In this document: in pieces, positions 43,990 through 54,288 of the stretch
How the letters are laid out: the number at the start of each line of letters is the position of its first letter
How positions within the stretch are numbered: the stretch's first letter is position 1
Source of the DNA: CBDCYS01 sp965224215
GTDB taxonomy: Bacteria > Acidobacteriota > Terriglobia > Bryobacterales > UBA6623
Reading direction: 5' to 3'
Assembly: GCA_965224215.1 (NCBI GenBank)
Contig: CBDCYS010000028.1
Location: 166,589-230,588 of the forward strand
DNA: 64,000 nucleotides
Program-made: the position numbers and the translations under genes
Notes under the pieces: model-generated
The model's database searches: none
What the model saw: only the letters and a program-made list of their open reading frames with translations
What the model was told of the DNA's origin: nothing

Positions 43990-45203
43990 ATGAGCACCCC
44001 CAGCGAACTCTACCCAGCTTTGATCGTCGTCGGCGGCATGATCACTCGCGAGGTGGTTCTGCCCACGCTATTCCAGCTCCAGCGCGCCGGCGAGATCGGT
44101 GAGATCTCCATCTGTTCCCGCCGTGGCCGGACGCTTGCCGGGCTCCGGGAGATGTACCCAAATCAGCCCTTCCGCTCCTATCCTGACGAATCAACCGACC
44201 CGGAAGCATCGTTTCCCGATGGCTACCAGCAGGCGATCGACGACCTCCCCGCGGGCGGCATGGTTCTCGTTGCGACTCCCGACCATCTGCACACCCCGGT
44301 CGTCTTGTACGCGCTCCAGCACGGCAAGCACTGTGTCGTTCAGAAACCGCTCTGCTGAAAACCGACGAACTCTTCGCCATCAAGAAAGCGGCCGATGCCG
44401 ATGCGATGTACGTTCTGACTGCCTATCACAAGAGGCACGACCCGGCGCTGCGTGTTGCTCGGCACCGCTTCCGCAATGGTGATCTTGGCGAAATGCTGCA
44501 CGGCCACGCCTGGATCGAGGAGCGCCGCGAGATTCCGTTCAAGCATTTCGCGCTGTGGATTCAAAACAGCTCGCCCTTCGAATATGTTGGAGTTCACTAT
44601 GTGGACGCCTACTACTACATCATCGGGCTGAAACCTCGCAAGGTGATCGCCTTCGGACAAAAGAAGCTACTGAAATCCCATGGAAAGGACGCTTTCGACG
44701 CGGTACAAGCGGTGATCGAGTGGGAAGATTCGTCCACTCTGTGGGTGCAGACTTCGTGGGTGCTTTCCGACAACGAAAGCGCGCTCACCAACCAGGGACT
44801 GATGCTGCACGGCACCAACGGCGAATATTGGGCCGACCACAAAGCGCGCAACTGCCGCTTCATCACCGAGAAAGACGGCTACGAAGACTACAACCCGAAC
44901 TTCTTCCGCACCTACGACAGTTGGGACCCCGAGTATGAGACCGACGTCTGGGGCTACGGGTTCGAGTCCATCGCCCAGGGAGTGCGCGATATCGTCTCGC
45001 TGCAGCGGCGCACCGCCGGCCTGAGCGCCGACGAGGCGCGCGAAGCTCGCCGCCACATTCTCGATGCGCTCGCTCCCAAGCGGGCTCTCCCCGAGCAAGC
45101 GTTGGTCGGAACCTCCGTCAACGAGGCCGTGCGTCTCAGCATCACGAACAATAACGCCGCCGTTGTCTTCAATGAACGCTCCGAGCCACGTTTGGCCGAG
45201 TAA
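43990..45203 (+). pseudogene. Gfo/Idh/MocA-family oxidoreductase, frameshifted
   Basis: The first part (ATG 43990) has the nucleotide-binding fold LIVVGGMITREVVLPTLF and MVLVATPDHLHTPVVLYALQ, then KHCVVQKPLC. There one base is missing (near 44356) and the rest, LKTDELFAIKKAADADAMYV, lies in the next frame, running through HYVDAYYYIIGLKPRKVIAF to the stop at 45203. The catalytic Lys (QKPL) sits just before the break. A complete protein would be about 404 aa. It lies just left of IS1380 copy 4 and has no other defect, so it may be intact if the missing base is an error. Confidence 0.87.
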
Positions 45204-45298
45204 CACCGACTTAGAAGTAATGCGGACTAAACAGCGAGATCCCGGTCTGATTTGGGACCAAAGGAAACTGCTCGATCGAGTGAGTCCTAATAGTACTA

Positions 45299-47097
45299 CC
45301 TGAATTATGCACAGATTCGGCGTAGCCATCGTCGATGGAGTTGTGGCGATAGCGGCACTCGTGTCAACTCAGTGATTTCTCAAGTCGTCTTTTCTGCTGT
45401 TTCCCTCCCCGTTTGAGCCGCCTCCTGATCCCGGCAGGGCAAAAGCGGGCTGGCAAGCGGCGTGTTCCCAGTACGTTGCGGCGAGTGCATGAAATTTTAT
45501 GCATGGAGTGCCCCTCAGCTCAGCGCACCCTCCACCACCGGCGCCAAGCTCGATCCCGGCGGCCCCATCGCCCGCAGCCGTCGCATCAGCCGTTCAAACA
45601 GGCCCTTTTCCTGATAATGATCGCTGTAGCTGACACCCGTTCTGCCGGCGTGCCGCCAGATCTTGACCGCCACGAACAGAAAACGCAGCCGCGCCGTCGC
45701 CAGGGTGGTGTGCCGCAGCGTCTCCACGCTGGCCTGGGCTTCGCGGTTGAACAGCAGCAGCCAGCAGTTGAGATTGTAGGCCAGCATGGCCAACTGAAAG
45801 TGATTGCGGTTCATGTCAAAGCGGCGCGAGGGATGGGCCGCCAGCCCGGCGTCGTTGTTGGCCTCCTTGATCAGGTTCTCGGCTCCGGCGGCTGATTGTA
45901 AAACCACACCACCGCCGCGATCGGCTCGGCCAGATTGGTGACAAACACGCGGTAGGTGTAAGCGCTGGTGGCGAACAACTGGTATTGCTCGGCCGCGCCG
46001 GCCTTGGGCTCGTTTTCGTAACGCAGCGCCAGGAAACGGCAGGCCCGCGCCCAGCCTTGCGGTTGGTAGAGGAATTCGCATTCCGCGTCCGCGTCGGAGC
46101 GGGGGGAGGGTTTCCATTCTGCTTGCTGCAAGCGCTCGACCAGGCGCCGCGTTTTGCGCGCCACGATGACGAACTGACAAGCCGCCTTTTCATAGGCCTC
46201 CACCGCCTCCCAGCAATAAAAGCCGGAATCGGCCCGCGCCAGGATTTTCTTCACGCCGCCCGGCAAAGTCCGGAAAGCGCTCTCGAGGTGGGCGGCGATC
46301 TGTCGGCCCGTGGGCCGGTCGCCGTTGCGCAACCCGCCCATCAGGTATTCGCGCGTCTCGGCCAGGAAGGTCAGTATCGGCTGGTAGCTGCGCTTGCCCT
46401 TGTTCTTGGGGTTGTAGCACTTGCGCCCGCCCATCTGGCGGCCGTAGAGGGTATGCACGGTGGTGTCGGTGTCCAGCGTCACCGTCTCCAACTTCACGTG
46501 GGCCGCGGCCCAGACTCGTTCCCGCAGCTGGCGCTGAATGGAAAGGATCTGCTTCGCCACGTTGAAGTGCAGCGAGGCCAGAAAGCGCCACAGCGTGGAC
46601 TGCGGCGGCAGACGCGTCACTTGCAAGATGCCGGTCAGGATGGGGTCGCGAGCGATGAAGCGGAGTTGGTTGAGCCGCGCAAAGCCGACATAGAGGCCGA
46701 GCACGAGGGCCAGCACGAACTGATAGGGGCTCATGGCTCGGGTGATCCGTTTGGTCGTGAGGGTTTCTTCCAGCAGCGCTTGGAAGCCGAGTTTTTCGAG
46801 CAGGGTGGCGACGGGCAGCAAGCCGCCGTAGGGAGTCAGATTCTTGCCACGGAAGTGATAGGGCGTGGCAGCCCCGATTTTATTGGGCCGCGGGGCCCTC
46901 GCGCCGGGGCCTTGTTTGACGGGCCTTCGGGAGCTATGCTGTTTTCGTTTGGTAACCATTTGGGTGACCTCCTTGGGGTTGACTGGCGAAGCTGAAATCT
47001 TTGCCAGCCTACCTTTTTACCCCATGTTTTCGGGGGTCCCCAAATGGTTCCTGGCGGCTCAGCCCTCACCAGGTGCACCGGCAGTGCATAATTCAGG
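45299..47097 (-). mobile_element. IS1380-family element, copy 4 (1799 bp, inactive)
   Basis: Terminal repeats CCTGAATTATGCAC (45299-45312) and its complement (47084-47097) are flanked by an exact TACTA duplication (45294-45298 and 47098-47102). It is one base shorter than copies 2 and 3, because of a deletion in the transposase. Confidence 0.95.
45515..46959 (-). pseudogene. IS1380-family transposase, frameshifted
   Basis: It matches the 481-aa transposase up to VVWFYNQ, where a single base is missing (near 45890, CAGCGCGCC becoming CAGCCGCC). The following part with the catalytic Glu (AGAENLIKEAN) is in the next frame. The first two Asp are intact. Other differences from the intact copies are few (for example Cys for Ser in GRKCYNPK, Phe for Leu in LHFNVAK). 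Confidence 0.95.
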
Positions 47098-47102
47098 TAC
47101 TA

Positions 47103-47596
47103 TCTTGAGATATTAAGGTCTAAGGTTATAGAGAGTAACTTCTAATGCCTTATGGGATTATCCCCGAAGATAAGACACTAGGAAAGAGTGGAATCCATCG
47201 TTAAATCGTCCACCCAACCCCGCGACTGTTGACATTGTGAACGGCTCCAATACAGGTCTCTTCTAAGATCCGAGCTGGACAGGTGAATGGCTCGAGAGCA
47301 ACATGCGTCCGCGCGCCTCTACCCCTAAGATCCTCGCCATGTGCAAGATAGGGGAGCATTCCCGGCGCGAACCGCGGCGATCAACTAGACCAAAAAACAA
47401 CTGACTATATGCGCTCCCATGCTCAATGATTAATACCTGGTTGCGTTCAGTCAGGGCCAAAATAAAAAACGTCAAAGGGTTGATCTGATTCACGATATCT
47501 GTGTATCCTTGTAGGTATCCCGCCTCGCATTTAGGAGCCGCCTTCTTGCTTCGGTTTCTATCTGCTTTCTATTCGTTTGTCTAAAAGGTGATCACC
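47103..47596. other. AT-richer gene-free stretch
   Basis: About 490 bases between IS1380 copy 4 and the OmpA-like gene, clearly less GC-rich than its surroundings. A 76-codon open frame on the minus strand (47263-47493) shows no recognisable feature and I do not call it. The last 60 bases may hold the promoter of the downstream gene. Confidence 0.4.
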
Positions 47597-50500
47597 ATGC
47601 GTACCCAACTCATCCTTGTCGTGATATTGTTAGGCCTTTGCCCATCCCAGTTGCCCGCCCAAGGTCTTACCACCACGGCCACGAAAGTGGATTGGGAAGA
47701 GATCAACTTCGCGTTTGATCGAGCCATCCTAACGGACGGCTACCCGAGCCTGCTGCGGCTGGCCGAGTTACTCCAAAAGAATCTCGACTACACAGTCAAA
47801 CTCGAGGGCCACGCCGACGGTCTCGGCTCGGAGTAGTACAACAACATTCTCTCGGAGAAACGGGCGCGGACCGTTCGGGACTTCTTGCTCAAGTATGGAA
47901 CCAGCGCCGGGCAGATATCGATCGTGGCTCGAGGCAAAGGTTCTCCCAAAGCAAGCAACGACACAAGGGAAGGACGCTGGATGAATCGCAGGGTCGTCGT
48001 TACTTTAGCGGACGGAGACGGGCGCGTCGTCAGCGACGGAAGCGTCGGCGACGCGATCAATTCACTCGATGAGCTAGCAAGAAAGCAAGATGAGCTGGCG
48101 AAACAACAGGAAGACTGCTGCAACAAGATTCTCCGCAAGCTTGACGATGTTTTGGATCTGCTGAAAGGTCTCAAAGCTGAAAACGAAGGTCTGAAGCAAG
48201 AAGTCGCGGATCTGAAAAAGGGGCAAGACGGTCTTCGCGACGCGATGGGCAAGCGTGGGGAAGCAGGCCAGCCAGGCGATCAACGAGCCGCGGCCGGCGC
48301 GCCAGGGGCACCTGGGTCACCGGGAACTCCCGGAACGTCGGGCTCTGGAATCTCGGGCACGCCGGGGCAAGGAACTGGTCCAGCGGATAGCCGTAGCGGC
48401 GGGGAGGCAGGTCGCTTTTCATCCCTTAAGCAATACTCCACGGTCAATTTCAACGCCGGTCCAGATACCCAGAATGGCAATGTCGCATTCTCCGGTAAGG
48501 GCAGATTCTTCCTGCCTTTCGCGTCCCGTCACGCATTGCAGGCTGAAGGAGAGTTCTTCCACCAGTTTGGGCGTGACGAAGGCCAATTCGACATCGGTCT
48601 CGTCAACCGCCTCGGAAATATCCAGGCCGGACTCTTCTCGAGCTTTAAGGTTGACAAATTTGACGAGTTTCAACGTACCGGCACACTCGGACAAGCAGCC
48701 CTCACCCTCGATTACGTATTCAAGAAGGGCTGCGTCGGATTCTTTGGAACCAAGAAGTTTATGGACGGGGCCATCGTAAACGAAGCGCTGATCCAGCGGC
48801 ACGTGCTCGAGCAGACCTTCCTGCGGGTCGTCGACCAGGCGGGAGTCAGCGCTGCGGTGGCGGCCTGGGGTGACTCATGGATTGAGGGCAACGTCGGCGC
48901 GATGTTCCGGTCCGGTGGCGGCAATCGCCCAGGCGGTTCGGTCCGCTACATTCACCCGATTACCCCGATGGTAGCGTTCACGATGGAGGCCGGACTGAAC
49001 CAAACTCTGGTTTCGAGCGACAACACCGGACGCGTGGTTGTGGGAATCGAGATCGGCAAGTGGCTGAGCCCGAACAAGTACGAAATGGAAGGCGACGGGC
49101 CCGTGCCCGTTGACATTCCGCGTGTTCGTTATGAGGTGTTGAAGCGCCGCATCCGCAGCGGCAACGACGCTCCGGTCGCCGACGGCGGCCCGGATCTGAT
49201 CGGTGTGGAAGCCGGGTCCGTCACGCTCGACGCTTCGGCTTCATGCGATCCCGACGGCGACGAAATCACATTCGTCTGGGATCAGATTGGCGGCGATCCG
49301 ATCAGCCTTGCTGGCTCGGATACGGCACAAGCATCCTTCACAGCTGAAGAGGGTAAGGTATATCAGTTCCGCCTCACCGTTCGCGATACTCGCGGCGCGG
49401 CCGATACGGACCGCGTCACGGTCAGCACACTGGACCGCCAAATCAAGATCACGCGTTTCACCGCTTCCCCGGAAACCGTTCAGTCGGGTGAACCCGTCAC
49501 GGTCGTTTGGGAAGTTCAAAACGCAACGGAAGTCGAGATCAGCGGCATTGGCAAGGTCGACGCTACGAGCGGAACTTCGACGATCACTTTGTCGGAGACC
49601 ACGACACTTACGTTGATAGCGCGCAATCCCAAACGAGACGTCAGCCAGTCGCTTGTGGTGACTGTACTCACGCCGCAGCCGCGCATCCGCCAGTTCACGG
49701 CAACACCGCGCAGTGTAGCCAAGGGTGAAACGGCGACACTCGCGTGGGAGACCGAGGACGCCGACCGGGTCAGCATCACCGGCATTGGTAGCGTCGCGCC
49801 CAACGGCACGGCTACCGTTACGGTGAATGAGGCAACGACCTACGTGTTGACCGCCGCGAATGACCACGGCGAGGTCAGTACATCCGTGGCTGTTTCCATC
49901 ACGGAGCCGCGGGTCGAGGCGCCTCAGATCATTCGCTTCGTGGCGACACCCGCGCAGTTGCTGGGCACCGGTACGACGACGCTGGTTTGGGAGGTCCGCA
50001 ACTCCGATGACGTGACGATCACCGAGATCGGTGACGTTGGATCGTCGGGCAGCTCGACCGTTTCGGTCAGCGAGACGAAGACCTTCACTCTCACGGCTCG
50101 GAACGAGGCCGGCGAGATCAACGCCACCGCGGTGGTAACGGTTTTACCGCCCGCCGACGGCTCTCCGGCGAAGATACTGGAGTTCAACGCGATGCCGGCC
50201 GTCGTGAAGGAGCCCGGTGATCCCTCGGTGTTGAGTTGGAGCACCGAAGGCGCCACGCAGGTCAGCATCGTCGGAATCGGCGATGTAGGGGCCAGCGGGT
50301 CCGTCACGGTCAACCCGGTCGTGCGAACCACCTACGTGCTCATCGCGTATGGAGTCAACTCCGGGGTGTCTTCGGAAGTCACGGTGACGATCGAAAACGC
50401 CAACCAGGCGCCGATGGCCATCATCAATAATAACCGTGTTGTTTACGCACCTAACACCGGGATGGCGACTGTGACTCTCGATGGAACCAATTCCATTGAT

Positions 50501-50695
50501 CCCGAGGGAGATCCGATCACTTACCTGTGGCGCAGTATTGGCCCGGGAATCGCGGAGATCTCGAATCCGACATCGGCTACGCCGACCGTTCGGTTCGTCG
50601 ATGGTACGGGGGCCTATGAGTTTGAGCTCGAAGTGACCGACGACAAAGGCTTACGAGGATTTGCGCGGCACAAGATTCAGGTAGCCGATCTATAG
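47597..50695 (+). pseudogene. Modular envelope protein: OmpA-like domain, coiled coil, collagen-like stretch, predicted beta-domain, Ig-like repeats; in-frame amber at codon 80
   Basis: From ATG 47597 a signal peptide (QLILVVILLGLCPSQLPAQG) precedes an OmpA/MotB-type domain (NFAFDRAILTDGYPSLLRLA, TVKLEGHADGLGSE). There TAG stands at 47834-47836; the same frame continues YNNILSEKRARTVRDFLLKY and IVARGKGSPKASN, completing the domain. Then come a coiled coil (residues about 153-218), a Gly-Xaa-Pro collagen-like run (about 230-260), a beta-rich part that may be an outer-membrane barrel (about 270-500), a PKD-like domain, four tandem Ig-like repeats (about 615-934) and a final PKD-like domain; 1032 codons in total. 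It would tether peptidoglycan and outer membrane and display Ig domains. Unless the amber codon is read through, only fragments are made. An internal start near 47885 lacks a signal peptide. Confidence 0.85.
49441..50397 (+). repeat. Four tandem Ig-like repeats in the envelope protein gene
   Basis: Each unit is about 80 codons, with the common frame: F-x-A-x-P, then V-x-W-E/S-V/T, then V-x-I-x-x-I-G-x-V, then T-V-T/S-V-x-E-T-x-T-Y/F-x-L-x-A. Starts are near ITRFTASPE, IRQFTATPR, IIRFVATPA and ILEFNAMPA. The units are diverged in DNA, so the duplication is old. Confidence 0.85.
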
Positions 50696-50702
50696 GGTGA
50701 TA

Positions 50703-51232
50703 CCTGAATTATGCACTGCGGCGTGGACCTGAGGAGGGCTGAGCCGCAAGGGACCATTGGGGACCCCCGAAAACATGGGGTAAAAAGGTCGGCTGGCAAA
50801 GATCCCAGCTTCGCCAGCCAACCCCAAGGAGGTCACCCACATGGTTACCAGATGAAAACAGCATAGCTCCCAAAGGCCCGTCCAACAAGGCCCAGCCGTG
50901 ACGACCTCGCGGCCCAATAAAATCGGGGCTTCGACGCCTTACAACTTCCGCGGCAGGAAGCCGACTCCCTACGGCGGCTTGCCGCCGGTGGTCGGGAGGG
51001 CGCTGATCTGAGAGCCTGGCTATGTGCTATGCATAAAATTTTATGCACTAGCCGTAACGCACTGGAAACACGTCACTTCCGAGCGAGGTTTTGACGACGC
51101 GGATTCTGGGCGGGAAGGGAAACCGGACACGGAGAAGCCAAAAGGCCAGTTGCCGAGCTACCACCTCACGACGACCGCCAACCCGCTACGAACGCAGCCA
51201 CACTCGCAAAGTGAATCTGTGCATAATTCAGG
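50703..51232 (+). mobile_element. Miniature IS1380 derivative C (530 bp)
   Basis: Same ends as derivatives A and B, plus-strand orientation, exact TGATA duplication (50698-50702 and 51233-51237). It inserted 7 bases after the stop of the envelope protein gene. The transposase remnant starts ATG GTT ACC AGA and then TGA, so not even the short N-terminal peptide is made. The TGCATAAAATTTTATGCA palindrome is present near 51028. Confidence 0.92.
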
Positions 51233-51487
51233 TGATACTTAGGCGGGAGGGGCCGTGGTTCAGATTAGCCACGGCCCACCCGGCACACACGTAGCTGGCT
51301 GACAGCAGCGTGAGAGAGCATCGCTCCGTCAATCGATTGGAGTGTCGGCGATGTAGCGCAAGCTCTCAGCTTGCCGCATCGTCACTCACGCCGACGGCGA
51401 GCGCCATCTTGACCAATCTGATCATCTACTCCGCGCCGCAAGTCTAGATAAAATATCGCGCCAGCAGCCGCCATCCCACAAAACCCA

Positions 51488-52621
51488 ATGCCAATCCTAA
51501 AGCGGCCCGTGCCTATTGGGACATTGATCGCTGCCGTCGCCCTCTCCGTCTTTTGGATCGACCTCGGATCGCTCCTCGTCGAGGGTGCCCGCGTCCGTGA
51601 TTTTCTGAACCTCTACACCGGAGCGTCCATCGCGCGGGACGGCGACTTTAGTCAACTCTACGACCCCACAACCCAGCTTCAGCTCGAGCGTGAACTCGTA
51701 CCCGCAACCTCGGAACTCTACCCCTTCGTCCGCCCGCATTTCTACGCTGCTTTTCTGGCGCCCTTGTCGTTGATTCCGTTTTCAACCGCTTTCTGGGTAT
51801 GGCTAGTTCTTCACTCTCTGCTATTGATCGGTTGCTGGACCTGGGCATCGCAGCACTTCGGGCCGGATGCAATCATATTCGGATCGCTCTATCTGCCAAC
51901 CGCTGTAGGCATCGCGCACGGGCAGGACTCCGTCTTTCTGCTGGTCATCGCGATTGCCGCCTACGTCGCCGCCCACCGGGGAAAGGACCTGACGGCCGGC
52001 GCACTGCTTGCGATAGGTCTGATGAAATTTCACCTCTTGTTTCTCGTCCCTGTAGCGATGGTGCTTCGCGGCAAGTGGCGGTTCGTTCAGGGCTTTTGCG
52101 CGGTGGCGGCGGTCGAGGTGGCCTTTTCGGCACTGGTTGCCGGTTGGAGTGGCATGAGGCAGTATGTAGATCTGCTGTTGGCGAAGGATATACGCGGCCT
52201 CTTTCCCTCTCCGGAACTGATGATTAACGTTCACAGCATCCCGCAAAACTTTGGAATCGATCAGCCGTTGCTCTCTGGCATATCCGTGGCTTTCGTGATA
52301 GGTCTGGTTGTCGTGGGTGTCAGGGGAGCCCCGCTCTGGCGTTGGTTATCGGTCGCGCTGGTCCGATCGCTACTCGTGCCGCCGCATGTTTACGGCTATG
52401 ATGCGTCCATTTTGTTGCTGCCGGTGTGGCTGGCGATGTTCTCGTCGAAGAAGCTATGGACCCGGCTGATGGCTCTAGCCCTGGGAGCCCCGCCGGTCTT
52501 TTTTTGCTCCATGGCGGGGGCGCCCTGGTCAGCCGTGCCGGCCATTGTCCTGCTGCTATTCCTAACGGCGCTGGCGTGGGAAAATTACCAAGAACGGCGA
52601 TGCGAGATGGGTGTGGCTTAG
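51488..52621 (+). CDS. GT87-family (DUF2029) polyprenol-linked glycosyltransferase
   Basis: 377 aa, ten or so membrane helices. The first helix (TLIAAVALSVFWIDLGS) is followed by the catalytic-loop region RDFLNLYTGASIARDGDFSQ and LYDPTTQLQLE, typical of GT87 enzymes that use lipid-linked mannose. Further landmarks: PFVRPHFYAAFLAPLSLIPF, YLPTAVGIAHGQDSVFLLVI, AIGLMKFHLLFLVPVAMVLR and PPHVYGYDASILLLPVWLAM. It should act at the cytoplasmic membrane in glycolipid or exopolysaccharide synthesis. Parts of this gene recur at 53991-54149. Confidence 0.88.
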   Translation: MPILKRPVPIGTLIAAVALSVFWIDLGSLLVEGARVRDFLNLYTGASIARDGDFSQLYDPTTQLQLERELVPATSELYPFVRPHFYAAFLAPLSLIPFSTAFWVWLVLHSLLLIGCWTWASQHFGPDAIIFGSLYLPTAVGIAHGQDSVFLLVIAIAAYVAAHRGKDLTAGALLAIGLMKFHLLFLVPVAMVLRGKWRFVQGFCAVAAVEVAFSALVAGWSGMRQYVDLLLAKDIRGLFPSPELMINVHSIPQNFGIDQPLLSGISVAFVIGLVVVGVRGAPLWRWLSVALVRSLLVPPHVYGYDASILLLPVWLAMFSSKKLWTRLMALALGAPPVFFCSMAGAPWSAVPAIVLLLFLTALAWENYQERRCEMGVA

Positions 52622-52665
52622 TCAAATCGTTGGAGACTATGGCAGAATCTTTCAGATGGCCTGAT

Positions 52666-52735
52666 AGAGATGAAATGAGGAGGCTCGTCATCCGGAGAGT
52701 GAGCTAAACTCCCCCACTTGGCTTTGCCGCCTACG
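52666..52735 (+). repeat. Detached left end of the IS110-family element
   Basis: The sequence from AGAGATGAAATGAGGAGG onward matches 57488-57560 closely, including the 14-bp TGAGGAGGCTCGTC (52676-52689) and the following GAGTGAGCTAAACTCCCC, but no transposase follows. It is a remnant or solo end about 45 bases after the GT87 gene. Confidence 0.7.
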
Positions 52736-52883
52736 GCGTCCGACCGACGATTGCCCGCCCTTAGAGCGCCTTTTCGTAGTCACTCGGAACGAAGTAGCAC
52801 CAACGATCAACGTCGAACACCAAGACAAATTGTGGCCCCTAAGTTTCCTCACTGGGCGGTCTCTTTTCGGGAGGAAGAAACTG

Positions 52884-53819
52884 TCATCCTGATGAACTCA
52901 CATCGTTGTCCGGGTCCGCGATGTTGGGCCTCAAAATTTTTGAACCACGGAGCTGGCCAATGGGCCGGCAGACATTCACGACGATCCCCAATGTTGGCGA
53001 GAACCCCATCGATAATCGATTCACTTGAACCGCTTGCAGCCCTCGAGGTGCATTCGCTACCAGCTCAGGCTTGTACGGCCAGGAAAGGGGCTTGTCGCCC
53101 AGCCTCTCCCATCCGGCCCCTCGACCCGCCCAAATATCGAACTGAATGTAACTAGGGCTACCGGGGTGCGAAGGTAGCGGGACGAATCCCAGACCCCCGT
53201 TGGAGAGAAGTTGTTCGCCGAAGCGACTGCCGTCCGGTCGCGACCGTGGGAAGTGAATCTTTAGTTGTTTTGGAAGCTGGTGGTAACCCCGCAAGTCGGG
53301 CACCAGAAGACTAAACCAAGGTACTCCGTACCCAGCGGGAGGCCTTGTCGTGTAGTTGAGGCCACGGCTCTTCTCGTGGGTCAACCCTAAAACGGCGACG
53401 TGTGAAGCATGCCTTCCGGGCTTTACGGAAGGGTCTAGGGTTATGTGATCTAGACGCTTCCCGCTGAACTGATCATGTGGGTCGTCAGTTGTGATCTTAG
53501 TTGATCCTCCCGGAAAGAAGAGGAGTCGATTTCCTGGAGTATGGACGAACGTTCCGACGACGATCGGCGCCAGATCAGCCAGATCCTCGACTAAGAAAAA
53601 CTTCCAGCGCCCGGGCGGTTTGCCAGTTTCAATGGTTTTCCGGAAAGCTCCTGCGAGTGGGTGACCGAGGCCCACTTCTAGCTGACCGATGCCTGCTGAC
53701 GAGGTCATTTCGATTGTCAGCTCATCGGCATTGGCCATTGGGGATTCGGCGATCGCTTCTTCGGCTACCTGCTCTGAGTACGTTCGGACCTTGATCGCCC
53801 GTTTATCGGCATGTTCCAA
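52884..53819 (-). CDS. Hypothetical protein
   Basis: 311 aa from ATG 53819. The N-terminal part is acidic and helical (YSEQVAEEAIAESPMANADE); the rest is beta-rich with GRWKFFLVEDLADLAPIVVG, HASHVAVLGLTHEKSRGLNY and SYIQFDIWAGRGAGWERLGD. It has no signal peptide or membrane segment and no family that I recognise. Composition and codon use look coding, and it stands alone between the GT87 gene and its partial copy. Confidence 0.6.
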   Translation of the reverse strand: MEHADKRAIKVRTYSEQVAEEAIAESPMANADELTIEMTSSAGIGQLEVGLGHPLAGAFRKTIETGKPPGRWKFFLVEDLADLAPIVVGTFVHTPGNRLLFFPGGSTKITTDDPHDQFSGKRLDHITLDPSVKPGRHASHVAVLGLTHEKSRGLNYTTRPPAGYGVPWFSLLVPDLRGYHQLPKQLKIHFPRSRPDGSRFGEQLLSNGGLGFVPLPSHPGSPSYIQFDIWAGRGAGWERLGDKPLSWPYKPELVANAPRGLQAVQVNRLSMGFSPTLGIVVNVCRPIGQLRGSKILRPNIADPDNDVSSSG

Positions 53820-53990
53820 GAATTATAGAGTAGTTCGTAGAGCTAGCATGCGTTCTATTGCTATGCTGAGTCCGACAAGGTGGACAGATATGCAGTCAAG
53901 AAGATACCCCCGTCGCAGTATCAAGGTCTAGCGGTGGAGGATGAAGTAGCTTCTTAAAAGCACGATTATCCCCACAGGACTCTGGCGATA

Positions 53991-54149
53991 GTGGCCTTTT
54001 CGCCGCTGCTCGCCGGTTGGAGCGGCATGAGGCAGTATGGTGATCTGCTATTGGCGAAGGATGTCCTGCTGCTATTCCTAACGGCGCTGGCGTGGGAAAA
54101 TTACCAAGAGCAAAGAGAAACCCAAAAGTCGTTACCCGCCCCTGGGTGA
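53991..54149 (+). pseudogene. Internally deleted partial copy of the GT87 gene
   Basis: 53991-54062 is about 88% like 52119-52190 (AFSPLLAGWSGMRQYGDLLL versus AFSALVAGWSGMRQYVDLLL) and is joined directly to 54063-54109, which is identical to 52547-52593 (end of the gene, LLLFLTALAWENYQE). About 355 bases are missing between them. The two parts are in frame, and the frame ends at TGA 54147-54149. No start or upstream half is found. Confidence 0.8.
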
Positions 54150-54288
54150 GTGCATAGACCTCAAAAGATGAGGGAGTGTGCCGGGGCGGTGACAAGGCGT
54201 TCGCCACCAAACCATCCCGCTGAGATATGCCGGCCAACTCCTTGATAGAATCAAGTTTCCCCCTGCGGTTCTCCCGCAACCCAATCTG

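Noticed and set aside
47263..47493. 76-codon minus-strand frame
   Set aside because: No ribosome site, no similarity and no partner; lies in an AT-richer gap next to an IS copy.
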